Source: Paramacrobiotus metropolitanus (taxonomy: Eukaryota > Tardigrada > Eutardigrada > Parachela > Macrobiotidae). From it: DNA of 64,000 nt. The DNA is taken from NCBI RefSeq assembly GCF_019649055.1, contig NW_026570275.1:620001-684000 (forward strand), in the 5' to 3' direction. Position 1 is the first letter of the stretch. Every line of letters starts with the position of its first letter. The notes under the pieces were generated by a model. That model was not told where the DNA came from. It searched no databases and was given only the letters and a program-made list of their open reading frames with translations. This document shows, piece after piece, positions 1 through 11,554 of the stretch. Position numbers and translations under genes: made by a program.

Positions 1-1707
1 TTTTCTTGATCTACCAGATATTCAATCTGGTAGATTCTTCAGTTGCTATCCATCGTCGTCTGAGTAACTTGCTGTACTTTTAGCCCCGCAGCATTCTGCT
101 GCGGGAGCATCTGTAGTATCATGTAAATGGGATATAAAGTGTGCAGTTGATTGTCGGGTGTCTTGCGTTTCCGCATAACTCGTATTATACAACACTGCTC
201 ACTCTGCAGGATAGATTCCGTTTCTGTCTCTGTCCGTGGATTCTTCCTAGACCCACCATCATACGGAGAATTCCGGTAATGCTTTCGTACGATTTATCTG
301 TAGCACGCTACTGTCGATACTGAGCGCAATTTAAATTAAAGAACCTACGGAAGCGAAGACGAAAGATTCCAATTTCGATTTAACAGCGGCCGCTGAAATT
401 GATTCTTGGCGAATATTGAGAGTTGGCTGTTGCTCAGCACAGTCCAGCTTTCGCCTAAAAGCGGCACGGATTTGGCCTTTTAGTGAGTCAGTACTAGACC
501 AAATCCGTGTCCGCTGTTTTACTCCTTACTTAAGATGATGCTGACGCTTCTTCAACCGTCTTAAGAACATCCGCCTGTACAAATACTTTTCAGGCTATAT
601 AAATTTAAAGCGCTGCGAAAGCGCGTGGTAAGCGTGAATTCTCTAAGTAACTCCACTCGATAACGCGTACAGTTTTCATAGTTTGCACCGTGTGCAGTTT
701 TCTTAGCTTTCTTTAAGTTTAGTTCAGACACCTGCTGGAAATTTTTATGTGACAAGAACGCTAATTTTATGGTAATTAAGGTACATATTAACATAGCTTC
801 TAAACTTCTGCGCTTCATTCATCAAGTTCACTTTGTGCACTTCATTTATCCGTAAAATCCAGTTGCACCAGATCGATACGGAAAAATAATACACGTTACT
901 CGATGTCGTTCTGCTCATTCAGCTCACGGCGGGAGAAGGCGTCGGCCGGGTTTGGGAGTGATACAATTTTTCGCACAGTTTTTCACCACAATTGTTTTAA
1001 TGTTTGCTGTTTTTTTAATTTTTTTAATGTTTTAATGTTTACTATATTACACTGCTTTTGAAATGAGTGGATGTACGTCAACGCGCCCAGCCAAAGCAAA
1101 TTGATGGTGTTTTACGAATTTAGCGCGAATGCGGGGCGGACTGCTATTCCGAAAGTGAGCGGAAGGCTTGCTTCTAGTGAATTCTTTCATTCAAGCGCTC
1201 GATTTCTTTCCAATCGACCGCGCGTGGGTTTCAGTTGTAAGTACAAAGCATTTCAAAATTTATTGACTCATTTTCGCCCTATAAATAAATTCCAGATGGA
1301 AAAAGTGAAGAGCGTTTTGGTGTATGTGACCTACTCCAGGTGGTTATGAATAGTTCACTAAAATTCCATTGGATTCCCTTGAGCGTTTGGAAGTTTTCAG
1401 ATACCTGGGTATCCGCTGCTTGAATGCTCAAAAGATATCTTTTAAGTGGGCGGATTTTTTAATAATGCCATCGTGGTGGTGCTGTTAAGGTAACATCACG
1501 ATGATGCATTATCCCTGGCAATGACTGCAATGACGCGCTATGATAGCTATTTATTATGATTCAACCAGCAATATTCGCCTGACGCAATACAACCACTAAC
1601 TGGACGCGATAAGCATGAACCTGTTCACGTGCTAGGATTGTGCCTTCAATTTCCATGCGCTAACGCTTGACGATTTTTTACGAAATCGAAAAATAATTAT
1701 CGCCAGT
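1..1707. other. Flanking DNA, no gene recognised
   Basis: Only short open frames without family signals are seen here. The one structured site is a hairpin at 465-509: an 11-bp perfect stem (cacggatttgg / ccaaatccgtg) around a 23-base loop. A weaker inverted pair (atcgtg / cacgat) lies near 1488-1513. I see no tRNA or rRNA. Confidence 0.5.
465..509. repeat. 11-bp perfect inverted repeat (hairpin)
   Basis: Arms 465-475 and 499-509 are exact reverse complements around a 23-base loop. Its role is unknown. It lies outside the Polinton. Confidence 0.6.
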
Positions 1708-2160
1708 TTAGCTTAATGGTTGAATGGTCTGCTCATCGTTGCCGCACTGGAAAAACCCGTTGAACAATGAGGCGCACCAGCGGCGTCGGCTACGCTTGAA
1801 ATGGACTCGGTCCAAAGCTAGCAGCCTTCTTTGCGTCAGCGGAGCGGGTCTTATGGGCGCCGGGCAAGAAATAGAAGTGCACCGGGCAGACCATCTCTGC
1901 TGAGTCGCCATAGCGGATGGTGACGTTCTTAATGGGCTGATGGAATATTTCGCGGGGAAGTGGGTCGCGCTTACCCAGTTGCGCTTGGTCACCACCAGCT
2001 GGCTCCTGTTAAAGTGCAGGCACTCGTACAAACCCGTATAGACGTAGGAGAAGTCCCTCAACTTGATGATAAACGCACCCGTCGTCAAATCGTATCCGGA
2101 CACCGTCAACAAACGGGAATTATTCCCCCAGCACCGACTTCTCTTGTGCAGCTGCAACAA
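1708..2160 (-). CDS. Possible immunoglobulin-like domain exon (host)
   Basis: This minus-strand open frame of 150 codons contains a stretch reading FIIKLRDFSYVYTGLYEC. That resembles the end of an immunoglobulin fold: the D-x-G-x-Y-x-C pattern before the second disulphide cysteine. A possible first-half strand (TVSGYDLTTG) lies just before it. The C-terminal half is arginine and serine rich and less convincing, so the true exon may be shorter. If real it would be part of a host cell-surface or secreted protein whose other exons are not visible. The plus-strand frame at 1960-2163 is its shadow. The call rests on one motif, so confidence is low. Confidence 0.3.
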   Translation of the reverse strand: MLQLHKRSRCWGNNSRLLTVSGYDLTTGAFIIKLRDFSYVYTGLYECLHFNRSQLVVTKRNWVSATHFPAKYSISPLRTSPSAMATQQRWSARCTSISCPAPIRPAPLTQRRLLALDRVHFKRSRRRWCASLFNGFFQCGNDEQTIQPLS

Positions 2161-2706
2161 TAACTTGCTTCTTTTTCCTTGGGTGGTTCTCGGAATATTG
2201 TGGCCTTCTTAATTGGAATTAATTTTGCCATCCGTTGTATGTCAATGCCGGAGGATTCGCGATTTGGGACACCTAACAATATCAAAATAATATTGGTTCA
2301 TGCAGCAACTAATTTTAAATGGCTTGGTTTTGCACAAACATGCCGGTCGTCTTGGTTATGCATGTCGTTGCAACGAACTAGCAGTCTGCCACCTTCTGGC
2401 GCACGAATAATCTCTACGTGAAGCGGCCATTCCGCTATGATATATCTCGTTGACTATGTTTAGCAAGGTCTGCAGGCTGAAACCTTGCAAGCAATCACAA
2501 TGTTTAAGGTAACTTTATTGATGTGGGGTTTTTGGATTCCATAATATGTCTTTTGGAATGAGATTTCTTGCAATACCAAATCTAAGACATTGCAAAACTT
2601 CTGGAATCAAAGTAGTTGATAGAATCGGAGTATCATAGCAAAGGTCGCCGAGAAAAAACCCGAAAAAATAACTTCGGCTGCCGCTTGAGATGCCGAACTT
2701 CGCGTA
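2161..2706. other. Left flank of the Polinton, no gene recognised
   Basis: One 80-codon plus-strand frame (2179-2421) has no recognisable domain. The stretch ends at the target-site duplication. Confidence 0.4.
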
Positions 2707-2712
2707 AATGTG
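2707..2712. repeat. Left target-site duplication AATGTG
   Basis: AATGTG sits immediately outside the left inverted repeat. It recurs immediately outside the right one at 23760-23765. Six-base duplications are typical of Polinton integrase insertion. Confidence 0.85.
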
Positions 2713-2764
2713 AGTAGTAATATACTCGTCTCGACCGGCTTTTAGATGTGGGACGCTGATAAGA
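2713..2764 (+). repeat. Left terminal inverted repeat (52 bp)
   Basis: This matches the reverse complement of 23708-23759: 11 identical bases, a 4-base block with 3 transitions, then 37 identical bases. Polinton repeats are usually hundreds of bases, so this is short. Confidence 0.92.
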
Positions 2765-3760
2765 CTTTTTACACATAATTTAATGCAAAAAACTTTTTAC
2801 GCTTATTTTAATGCGAAAAACTTTTTCCGCCCTATTTTACACCGAAAAACTTTTTACACGTAATTTAATGCAAAAAAACTTTTTACATATAATTTAATGC
2901 AAAAAAACTTTTTACGCTTATTTTAATGTGAAAAACTTTTTCCGCCCTATTTACACCAAAAAACTTTTTACACATAATTTGATGCAAAAAACTTTGTACA
3001 CATAATTTAATGCAAAAAAACTTTTTACGCTTATTTTAATGCGAAAAACTTTTTCCGCCCTATTTTACACCGAAAAACCTTTTAGACATAATTTAATGGA
3101 AAAACTTTTACACATAATTTAATGCAAAAAATTTTTTACGCTTATTTTAATGTGAAAAACTTTTTCCGCCCTATTTACACCAAAAAACTTTTTACACATA
3201 ATTTAATGCAAAAAACTTTGTACACATAATTTAATGCAAAAAAACTTTTTACGCTTATTTTAATGCGAAAAACTTTTTCCGCCCTATTTTACACCGAAAA
3301 ACTATTTACACGTAATTTAATGCAAAAAACTTTGTACACATAATTTAATGCAAAAAAACTTTGTACACATAATTTAATGCAAAAAACTTTTTACACTTAT
3401 TTTAATGCGATAAACTTTTTCCGCCCTATTTTACACCGAAAAACTTTTTCACCTAATTTTAAGTTTAAAAACGTTGAACACTTAATTTATTGCGAAAAAC
3501 TTTTACGCTCATTTTAATGCGAAAAGCTTTTGAGCCTTATATTGAAACGAGAAACTTTTCGATCTAACTGTAAGCCCAAAATGTTTGTATTCGTATTTAG
3601 TGTGAATCTTATTAGCGTTATTTGTACCCGAAAAACGTTTTCTGCCTTATTTTAATGCGAAAAATTTTTTCGCCTTATTTTAAAACAAAAAACTTTTCAA
3701 TCATATTTTAAGCCTAAAATTTTTGTATTCTTATATTCGTGGAAAAAAATGTTTTAGCTT
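2761..3760. repeat. AT-rich tandem array inside the left end
   Basis: Roughly 30 contiguous units of about 27-31 bp occur in three alternating types. Their cores read aaactttttacacataattt, aaactttttacgcttatttt and aaactttttccgccctattt. The types form a higher-order period of about 90 bp or more, and the units become degenerate after about 3480. Each unit carries a near-palindromic AAAAACTTTTT core. There are no unique spacers, so this is not a CRISPR. No matching array sits at the right end. Subterminal tandem arrays are known in Polintons. A part in replication or end pairing is inference. Confidence 0.9.
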
Positions 3761-3896
3761 TATTTGTAACCTTTGGTCATAGACTTTGTCCTCTGTTAGC
3801 TTTTTTTTTCATGGGTTGTGGGCAGTCCTTGATAACGATTTGCTGTTAATAGTTAAGGCGTGTTAGAACTTGACCGATTTCAATAAAAATAACAAG

Positions 3897-3905
3897 TATA
3901 TAAAG
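3897..3905 (+). promoter_or_regulatory. TATA box of the DNA polymerase gene
   Basis: TATATAAAG lies 78 bases upstream of the first in-frame ATG at 3983. That spacing suits a start site near 3925-3930 and a short leader. The same motif recurs before other genes of the element. Confidence 0.7.
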
Positions 3906-3982
3906 CTGCAAACGTCGTGTAGCAGGGTACTCAGATTTGAAAGTGTTTCTTAAGTTCATTAGCTGAGTAGACATTACAAGTT

Positions 3983-6900
3983 GTGTTTATTGAGCAAAAA
4001 ATGGATGAGCATTCTGACAACCACGAAGAAGAAGAAGAAGAAGAAGAAAGCTTAGGTAGCATCCCTAGCATTTCAGAAGATAATCTACTACTTGAGCAGG
4101 TAGCAGATACTTATTCTCAGAAATGGAAAACTGCACTTGCGGTTTTTCAGTGCCGCATCGCGCCCGAGTTGTTTGATGTTCCGTTTTCACGCCTCTGTGT
4201 AGTAATAGAAAGCATTTTTGAAGAACTGCTTAACAGAATTTTGGTAGACAAAATTCAGCCTTGGTATATGGTACGCGTGCAATTATACAGCGATCATTTG
4301 CGAAAGAAGATTCCTATTTGGACACCGTTAATGCGGCGGGACGAACTAACTGTGGACCGTATCATGGCGCGCGTGGAACGGGTGATGCAAAGTTCAACAA
4401 GCTTTCGCTTGGATGAAAGCTTCAGGATTGAAGTCCAGTACACAGAAACGCCGGATGGTGGAGGTAATGACAATCTAGTGATTCCTGAAAGCGTTAAAAG
4501 GCTACTGAAAAACAAGATGTCTATCGTGCGTATAAAGAACGACGATAATTTATGTTTACCACGGTCCCTAGTAACGGCTAAAGCCTTAGCAGATGACGAT
4601 CTGCAGCTGTATTCAACGCTACGTGACACCAGGGCACATAAGCACCCAGAAAAGCAGCATAAGGATCAGCAGACATTATTGGCGAAACAGCTGGTAATAG
4701 CTGCAGGCCTGACGGAGCGGCGCTACAGCCTGGACGACGTAGAGACTTTTCAAAAGTTACTAAGCGATTATCAAATCATAATTGTTGGACTGGAACAGCT
4801 TAACAGCATTATCTTTGCTGGCGAATTCAGGAAAACGCTTAATGCTATTGTATTATGCCAACCATTTTGACGTTTTAACATCTCTTCAAGGGTGGTACGA
4901 AAAAAGCAAATGGTGTTTTCATTGTAATCAGGGGTACTCTCACGAAGGTGATCATCGCTGTAAATATACCTGCAAGCTTTGCTTGCGCGAAAGGTGTGAG
5001 CTCGAAGCAAACTTTGCGCGATACTGTGCGGGATGCAATCGAACGGGCTTTAGAAACAACGAGTGTTTTAACCACCACCTTGCAAAGACAGCGAAAAGCA
5101 CAAACCATAACAAAAAGAAAAGCATTTGCGAAAAATTCAAGGTCTGCATAGATTGCTCAGCATTCATAAAGACGAACGTGAAACGAGGATACGGGACAGA
5201 CCATGTATGCGGCGAAATTTATTGTTCGGTTTGCCTGTGTTATGTATTACCGGAGCACCATGACTGCTATATTAAACCCGAGAAACTTGACGACAAAGTA
5301 TTAGCCAAGCACAAATCTGCTAGTTTCATGTACTTTGATTTCGAGACGTACCCCGACGGTAGTGGAAAGCACATCCCAAATTTTGTGTAATACAAGTGCA
5401 AGAAGATGGAAAGCCCATTGAAACCCGCCAATTTCCCGAGGACATCAGCAACATTGGCAAAGACATTGCAGGCGATGTCTGTGAATTTATTTTCCAAGAA
5501 AAGCATGCTGGATTCTTTTGTTTGGCACATAACTTTAGAGGGTAAGAAATTTTAGTTCTTCTTCTGTTTCACACAACATGAAATACGTTGAAAGTATACA
5601 GCTTACGGATAAAGTGGTGGGCTTTCTAGGTTCGATGGCTATTTTATTTTAAAATGGCTGCTTCAGAAAGGTCAAGCGCCTGACGTTATCATGAAAGGTT
5701 CCCAAATCACGCACCTGCGCGATCGGGAGTTTGGCATTAACTTTCGGGATACGCTCAATTATGTTCCTTTGTCATTGGACAACTGGGCGAAATCATTCGC
5801 CGTTGAGGAAACTAAAGGTAAATTTCCACATGTCCTGAACCGACCACAATTTTGGAACACAGTTATTGACTATCCGGACATTGAAAAGTTCAACTACCGA
5901 TTTATGAGCGATAAAGAAAACATGCATTTATGGAATTCTATAATGAAGACAAAGCTTTAAAAAGAGGATTGTATGACGTCAACAAGGAACTGGCTGCCTA
6001 TTGCCACCAAGACGTGACCACGCTACGTTGTTGTGCAATGCAGCTGCGCGAACTTTTTTTCAAAATTACGGATGGACTATGTATTTTTCAATCCGGTTTA
6101 ACCCTTCCAAGTGTTTGTCATTATTTTTGGAGGTCCAGGCTGCTAAAGCCTTTGGAAGTTGAGGTTATTCGTATGCCCAGCAACAGAATATCCTCCAATA
6201 AAGCCAATTCATGGTTACAGTGTATAAGTCAGAGCCAAGGTATTGAACTGGAGCGAGAATTCAAAATTGGTGCATTATTCATTGATGGGTACCATCTGGA
6301 AAGTCGAACTGCATATGAATTTTATGGGTGCGTGCACCATGGCCATCCAATATGCACGAATCCAAGTACACGCCACCCGCATCAGGACGCCACAATGGGT
6401 GAGTTGTACGAGCGAACCGTACGGCGCGAAGGAATGTTGAAAAGCTTAAAATCAATATTGTGAGCGTTTGGGAATGTGAATATGACAGTCGCATTAAAAA
6501 CGACGCTAATTTTGCTACTGCTATAAAGAACATACGGATTGTTGAACCGCTTGACCCGAGAAAAGCATTGTTCGGAGGACGAGTAAATGCCTTAGTGTTA
6601 GACTATAAGGTCAAGCCTGGAGAGAAGATAATGTACTTGGATGTTGTATCCGAATATCCATATGTCAATAAAAACAAGCGCTATCCGGTTGGCAAGCATA
6701 AAAGAATTACTAATAATTTTAAAACCTTGGATAACTATTTCGGAATTATGCATTGCAAAATATTACCGCCTCGCAACCTGATGATACCGATATTACCGGC
6801 GCATTTCGATAAACTGATTTTCACGTTATGCCGCACCTGCGCTGAAGAAAAGAATCAGCAAGTTTGCACGCACGAGGATCCGGAGCAAAGAGCTCTGACG

Positions 6901-8162
6901 GGGACTTGGTGCACACTAGAACTACAAGAAGCCGTGAAAAATGGTTATGAACTAATGGAAATTCACGAAGTATGGCACTATCCCGACAGCAGAGAGCGCT
7001 TTTTTGCTGATTATATTGATTTGTTCCTGGCGCTTAAAGTGCAAGCTTCTGGCTGGCCGGCTGATATTAAAACTCCAGAGCAGCAAGATGCGTTTCTGGA
7101 CCACTTTTCCAAACGGAAGGCATCCGGTTGGACGGTTCCAAAATAAGCTGGAATCCGGGACTGCGGCAGCTCGCTAAGTTGTGCCTGAACAGGTTAGTGC
7201 TTGATTTTTTTGTTTGTTTGGTGTCGGTCATACACTAAGAGTAGTTGTAGTATTAGTAATTTATGCTATGGTGTTTACAGCTTTGGGGCCGGCTGGGAAT
7301 GAGAAATAACCTTCTCAGCACAGTTTTCGTGAACACTGTGAAGGATTTTCTGCACTATTTAACGTCTTCAGAATCTGAACCATGATTATGACGTATTTTC
7401 GGATGACGTTGTACAAATAATGTACACGAGGAAGGATGCTATGGTTCCGACTAACCCGAAAACGAACGTGGTTCTAGCAGCGTAAGTGATAATAGTTTCA
7501 GTTTTAGTGCTTCACTTAAATCAGGTAAATTAGACTTGTACTTATTTTTTTGCTGTCAGGTTTACAACGGCACACGCAAGATTACATTTATTGAAATTCA
7601 TGCAAAGAGCTGGCGAGCGATTACTATACTTTGATACGGTAAGAGCTAAAGCATTAGCGTAAAGCATATGAAACTAGAAGAAACGAGAAAAAACATAGTT
7701 TTTAAATTGTAGGACAGCATTATCTTTGTTCAGCGTCCAGGTGATGAGCCGTTTGAAACCGGGTCCACTCTGGGGATGTTAAGTAATGAGCTGGCCGAGG
7801 ACGACTTCATTACGCGCTTCTGTAGTACTGGTCCAAAATCTTACAGCTACGTTACGGCATCTGGGCAGGAGGTCTGTAAAATCAAAGGATTTGAAATTAA
7901 TAAACTTACAGGAACGGTGTTGAATTTTGATTCGATGTTGAAAATCGCAACCCAACCTCTCCAAGATGAGACCGCCTCCGATAGCGCTCATGGTAACGTT
8001 CAGCCCGAGTCCCTTTCCGTCACATATGGTAGTACTATTCGCCGGAAGAAACGGACATATGAAATCCAAGATGTGCCTATGACAAAGCGGTTCAAAAAGA
8101 CGTACGACAAACGACGCATCTTAGATGACTTTACTACTGTGCCATACGGTTACGTACCATAG
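3983..8162 (+). CDS. Protein-primed family B DNA polymerase (Polinton type), four introns, frameshifted
   Basis: This is the replicase of the element, expected to start DNA synthesis from a terminal protein. The N-terminus is acidic (run of Glu) and includes an OTU-like D-x-x-C block, NDDNLCLPR, near residue 190. A Cys/His-rich region follows at about 4893-5275. The exonuclease motifs are seen: YFDFET, HNF/FDGYF and YCHQD. Polymerase motif A is YLDVVSEYPYVN. Motif B is LAKLCLN before intron 2, and motif C is YFDT before and DSII after intron 4. Introns with clean GT..AG ends lie at 5542-5629, 7193-7280, 7482-7559 and 7639-7712. Single-base frame breaks fall near 4840, 5383, 5935, 6432, 7130, 7283 and 7376, with no internal nonsense codon seen in the followed frame. 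About 1,280 codons, normal for the family. The start could also be the ATG at 4001. Confidence 0.93.
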
Positions 8163-8392
8163 CCCTTGATCATGAACTTGAATGTTGGCATTGTGTCGTT
8201 ATTGAAAGTAAAGTCCAGGGTGGTGTTGGCTTCGTCGATACTGGCGGCGGCTGATGGCCGATAGGGTAGAAAAGTGGTGACGGTTCCAAAAGTAATGCCC
8301 GATAAAATCAGAACAAGTGCTAGCAGACTACCAAAAAAAGCAATCGTAATGACAACGCATATCGCTCGACGCCTTTCCTCAGCAGGGTCCAT
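8150..8392 (-). CDS. Small single-pass membrane protein, unrecognised
   Basis: An intact frame of 80 codons, convergent with the polymerase gene and overlapping its end by 13 bases. It begins MDPAEERRR, has one strongly hydrophobic segment (residues about 10-37: AICVVITIAFF..LALVLIL), then a Thr/Ser/Asn-rich tail with possible N-glycosylation sites (NTT, NDT). A small protein that also begins MDP and is hydrophobic occurs upstream of the ATPase in the remnant at 57803-58015. Shared ancestry is possible but not shown by alignment. It may be a virion or host-membrane protein; function unknown. The TATA-like sequence at 8405-8412 sits between it and the next plus-strand gene. Confidence 0.55.
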   Translation of the reverse strand: MDPAEERRRAICVVITIAFFGSLLALVLILSGITFGTVTTFLPYRPSAAASIDEANTTLDFTFNNDTMPTFKFMIKGYGT

Positions 8393-8404
8393 GGTAATGC
8401 AGGA

Positions 8405-8412
8405 TATATAAA
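8405..8412 (+). promoter_or_regulatory. TATA box between divergent genes
   Basis: TATATAAA on the plus strand lies about 100 bases before the glycohydrolase-like gene. A second TATA-like site (tatatag, 8491-8497) lies 14 bases before its ATG. The first site is nearly symmetrical and could also serve the minus-strand gene. Confidence 0.5.
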
Positions 8413-8510
8413 CGGACGCAATTTAGACAGCTAAGAAACAGTTAGGAAAACGAAACGTGCAACTGAAGTTTTGTCAGTTTTGCTGCAGTTTATATAGTAG
8501 TCGATAGAAC

Positions 8511-9689
8511 ATGTCTGGATGTGAACCCGAAAATGTTCGTTTATCATCAACATCGACATCGCCACCACCATCGCCCGGAACAATGGATGCCATTCAGCAC
8601 ATTATCTGGCAAGGTGACTGGCAAGGTGGATTGCACGATAGGTTAAAAGGTTGCCTCGTGGGGAGTGTTGTTGCCAGCAGCTTTGGTCGTCTGTTCAATA
8701 CACCCTTCTACAGAAGCCATTTACCAACCTTGAGAGAAGTTCATGAGCGGTGTGCTGACGTGGCCAAGAATCCTTGTTATGTGCGTTGTGGGTTTAGTGG
8801 AAAAGTTGCTCTGGTGGTTCTTGGAGTAACTATAGGTTGCTATACAGTCCAGCGTGACTATATAGCTGATGGACTGGGTAAAGCGATAGGATCATCCAAC
8901 TACTTTGGGGTAGTAAGCAAATGGAGCGTTTATTGAAAGAGTTTCATCGGCGATGGGATGCTGCAAGCAGCGAGAGCAACTTTGCTCTTCGACGAGAGGA
9001 CGAAGCTTACGTTTGTGGGCCTGCAAGAAGTGCGCACGGTGGGCAGGTCTCTCACGGGTATCACGGAGCAATGATGGCTGCAGCGGTGGCTTTGTACTAC
9101 TGCCGCGAACCTAGTTGCTTCCTCCTGAGAGAAGTCAAGAAGTGCGTAGCCATCACACATACGCATCGTTTGGGGATTGATGGAGCTGTGCTGTTTGCCT
9201 TTGGTTTACAGGAAGCGTGTGATAGCGCCCGCACAGCTTCAGTGACGACCTTTTTGAAACGGCTAGAGGATTATGCTTCAACTCTCGAACCACCATTTGG
9301 AGAGAACATGATAGCTGCCAATGCGTTATACGTAAACCATAGCGTACTGCGTTCGCCGGCAGACATTATCCGACTGTATCCGAATGTTAACTCGCGCGCC
9401 GCACAGGACTTTGGTTCCGCTGGCTATGGTCATGGCATTCGTGGGTGGAAACCTGCAGTGGTGGTCTGGATATAACATCATGTCACCTTGGAAGCGAATG
9501 GTCCAGAGCTGCATTGCCCTTGGAGGTGACACGGATGGTCGTACGTTCATGGCAGGCGCATTATATGGAGCTTTCTATGGACTTTCGTCTGACCAACGTG
9601 AGTTTGAGGCGATGCCCGAGATAACGGAAGCAAACAATGCTAGTACTTTAGCTGATGCATTGTATAAAGGGTGTCCACCCGATGACTAA
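8511..9689 (+). CDS. ADP-ribosylglycohydrolase-like protein (ARH/ADPRS family), frameshifted
   Basis: This gene resembles the DraG/ARH3 family, which removes ADP-ribose from proteins using two metal ions. Visible family blocks in order are DRLKGCLVGSVVASSFGRL (N-terminal helix), AMMAAAVALYYC, ITHTHRLGIDGAVLFAFGLQ, and the C-terminal metal site CIALGGDTDGRTFMAGALYG (family form GGDTDT). The N-terminal TDD-type metal motif is not visible in the expected place, so activity is doubtful. Frame breaks fall near 8925 and 9465, splitting the gene into three overlapping open frames. Total about 390 codons, close to the family norm of about 350. The first 30 residues are Ser/Pro rich. Such a hydrolase could reverse host antiviral ADP-ribosylation; that role is inference. 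Confidence 0.82.
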
Positions 9690-9906
9690 AAACAAAAGCA
9701 AGAATAAACATGCTGCTGTTTTAACCTATTTAGTTGGCTATAAAATGAGTAGGTCGGCTCGTGTTTCTGATGTTAGTGCATAGAGTTTGCGTATTCCTGC
9801 CTCCACTTTGATTTAGTTGTCCATTATTCTGTTTGTCTGCTTTGAGTTTAAAGCGTTATCGTAGCGTGTTACCGTTATTTGTGAGTATTTTTAAATTTTC
9901 ACCGCA
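9690..9906 (+). other. Short intergenic stretch
   Basis: No open frame is seen. It holds an AATAAA-like signal (aagaataaacatg, about 9700) that could end the glycohydrolase transcript. Confidence 0.4.
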
Positions 9907-11265
9907 ATGGCTGCAATGCGAAGCGTAGATAGTGTATCAGGTGATAACAGTGACCTTTTGGCTGCCTTGTCGTCATCACCATCGTTGTCGACTATTCCGG
10001 CATCACTTCAGCCTGTTAGGCATTAACTATTACTGGTACTAAGAAACGTAAGGTCACCGCGGACTCGTATAAGCCCAAAACCGATGCAGTTAGCTTAGCT
10101 CGGCGTGGGTTTACCCAGGGCAGGTTGCATTTCAGTACGAAGGTGGGCCGGTAATTAAATTTGGAGGAGAAAAATTCATTGCAGTTTACTTGATGAACAA
10201 CCGTTTGCGATACATTATTGGGGAGTTTGATAAAAATCAGGAGGGTCAGTGGGTTCCGAGTTTAGCGTCCAAGCATGTCGAGTTAGATGCGAAGCAGTTT
10301 GCCAAACTAATGGGTTTACAACTGTGTGGACAACTGGAAAGACTGATCAATTATGACGAAGGCTCTACACCCATTACGGCAATGCATGACCTGGGCGGAG
10401 GTTACTTCTTTAACTGGGGATGGTAAGAAAGTCATTCATATAACAACCTTGTGCTTTTGTTTCTATGGCACATTATTATATTTCTGCGGTTGCTTCTCCT
10501 CAGGCTTGACGAAGTACCCATTGCCAACATTCGGGTTTACCTTGAAGCAAACAGCCTGAAAGAACCGGGAACAAAGGTGGTCATCGGCTCACCCAGTGAG
10601 AAACGACTTGCGATGAAGTGAGTGTTGTGTTCTAGTGATAGCAGCATAATTAATACCCAAATTTACTTATTTTTTTTGGTTATTTCATAACCGTTTAGCT
10701 TATTGATATTATTATTATGGTTGTTGTGGTTGTTGCAATTGTAGTGAAAAGAACTGGACGGCGTTCTGTGAACTTTGGACAACGGAACCATCCTTAAGCA
10801 TACGTATGAGGTGCTGAAGGGACGATCCGGGTACCCTACCATGCAAGTCTGCCAAGCCGACTACCAGGATATTTTTGAGAAGCTACCGTGGCCTATGATG
10901 GAGCGCTTTGCAAACGCCTGACGCAAGAATGCAAGCTTTGCCACCTTATGGAGGATACCTTTGCTGATCCGCTGCAACCTGGAGCTCATGATGGCCATAC
11001 TGCATGCCGCTACTCGGATCGTATACAACTAACGGACCGTATGCGAAGCTATGTCTGTAAGGATGTGGAAAAGACTCTGCTGGGGCTGTTTCTCAAGCAA
11101 CTGCCGTACCGCTATGCTGACGAAGCAGCGCACTCGCATCATAATGCGGAACGCAACTTGCTGGAGGCGTACCACTTCAAGCCGGACGAATTTCTGGTAA
11201 TGCACGGAGATCGACTGTGTGCTGAAATGCTGCAGCGTTTCAAGGAGCAGTTCAAACTGAACTAG
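9907..11265 (+). CDS. Unrecognised Polinton gene with two introns
   Basis: I do not recognise this protein. The first ATG (9907) opens a Ser/Ala-rich leader, then a basic patch (KKRKV, nuclear-signal-like). A globular part includes VIKFGGEKFIAVYLMNNRL and DLGGGYFFNWGW. An intron at 10423-10503 (gtaag..cag) joins in phase to LDEVPIANIRVYLEAN. A second intron at 10618-10743 (gtgagt..tag) leads to EKNWTAFCELW. The C-terminal open frame (10888-11265) has a Cys/His cluster, CKLCHLMEDTF..HDGHTACRY, that could bind metal. Frame breaks occur near 10020, 10150, 10800 and 10890. About 380 codons in all. It lies between the glycohydrolase-like gene and the protease and faces the virion block. Confidence 0.55.
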
Positions 11266-11554
11266 TATGAATGTTTCTGTGTATGTGTGGTGTGTGCCTG
11301 TTTGGTTTTTCAAGCAATCATCTTAGCTCGTTTAGGTAATTTTAATCGCTATATCATCAGTTTCAGTATATTCGTAATCATTTATTACTGATGTTATTTG
11401 TAAATATTTTTGATTCGCGTTGGCGGCCCCAAGTCGATTTGTCATTTTAATTGCTACGCGGTTTCTCTGCAAAACTAGCAGGTGTGCGCAGCGCACCTCC
11501 CTTGATTTTGCGAGGGCAATATTGCAATTTAATTGTTAGTAGAATGCTTCAAAA
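11266..11554. other. Convergent intergenic region
   Basis: This separates the plus-strand unknown gene from the minus-strand protease. It is AT-rich, and an ATTAAT-rich segment near 11580 on the minus strand could hold polyadenylation signals. Nothing else is seen. Confidence 0.4.

Noticed and set aside
2761-3760. Repeat array as a CRISPR
   Set aside because: Units are contiguous and themselves diverge; there are no unique spacers and no cas genes. It is a tandem array.
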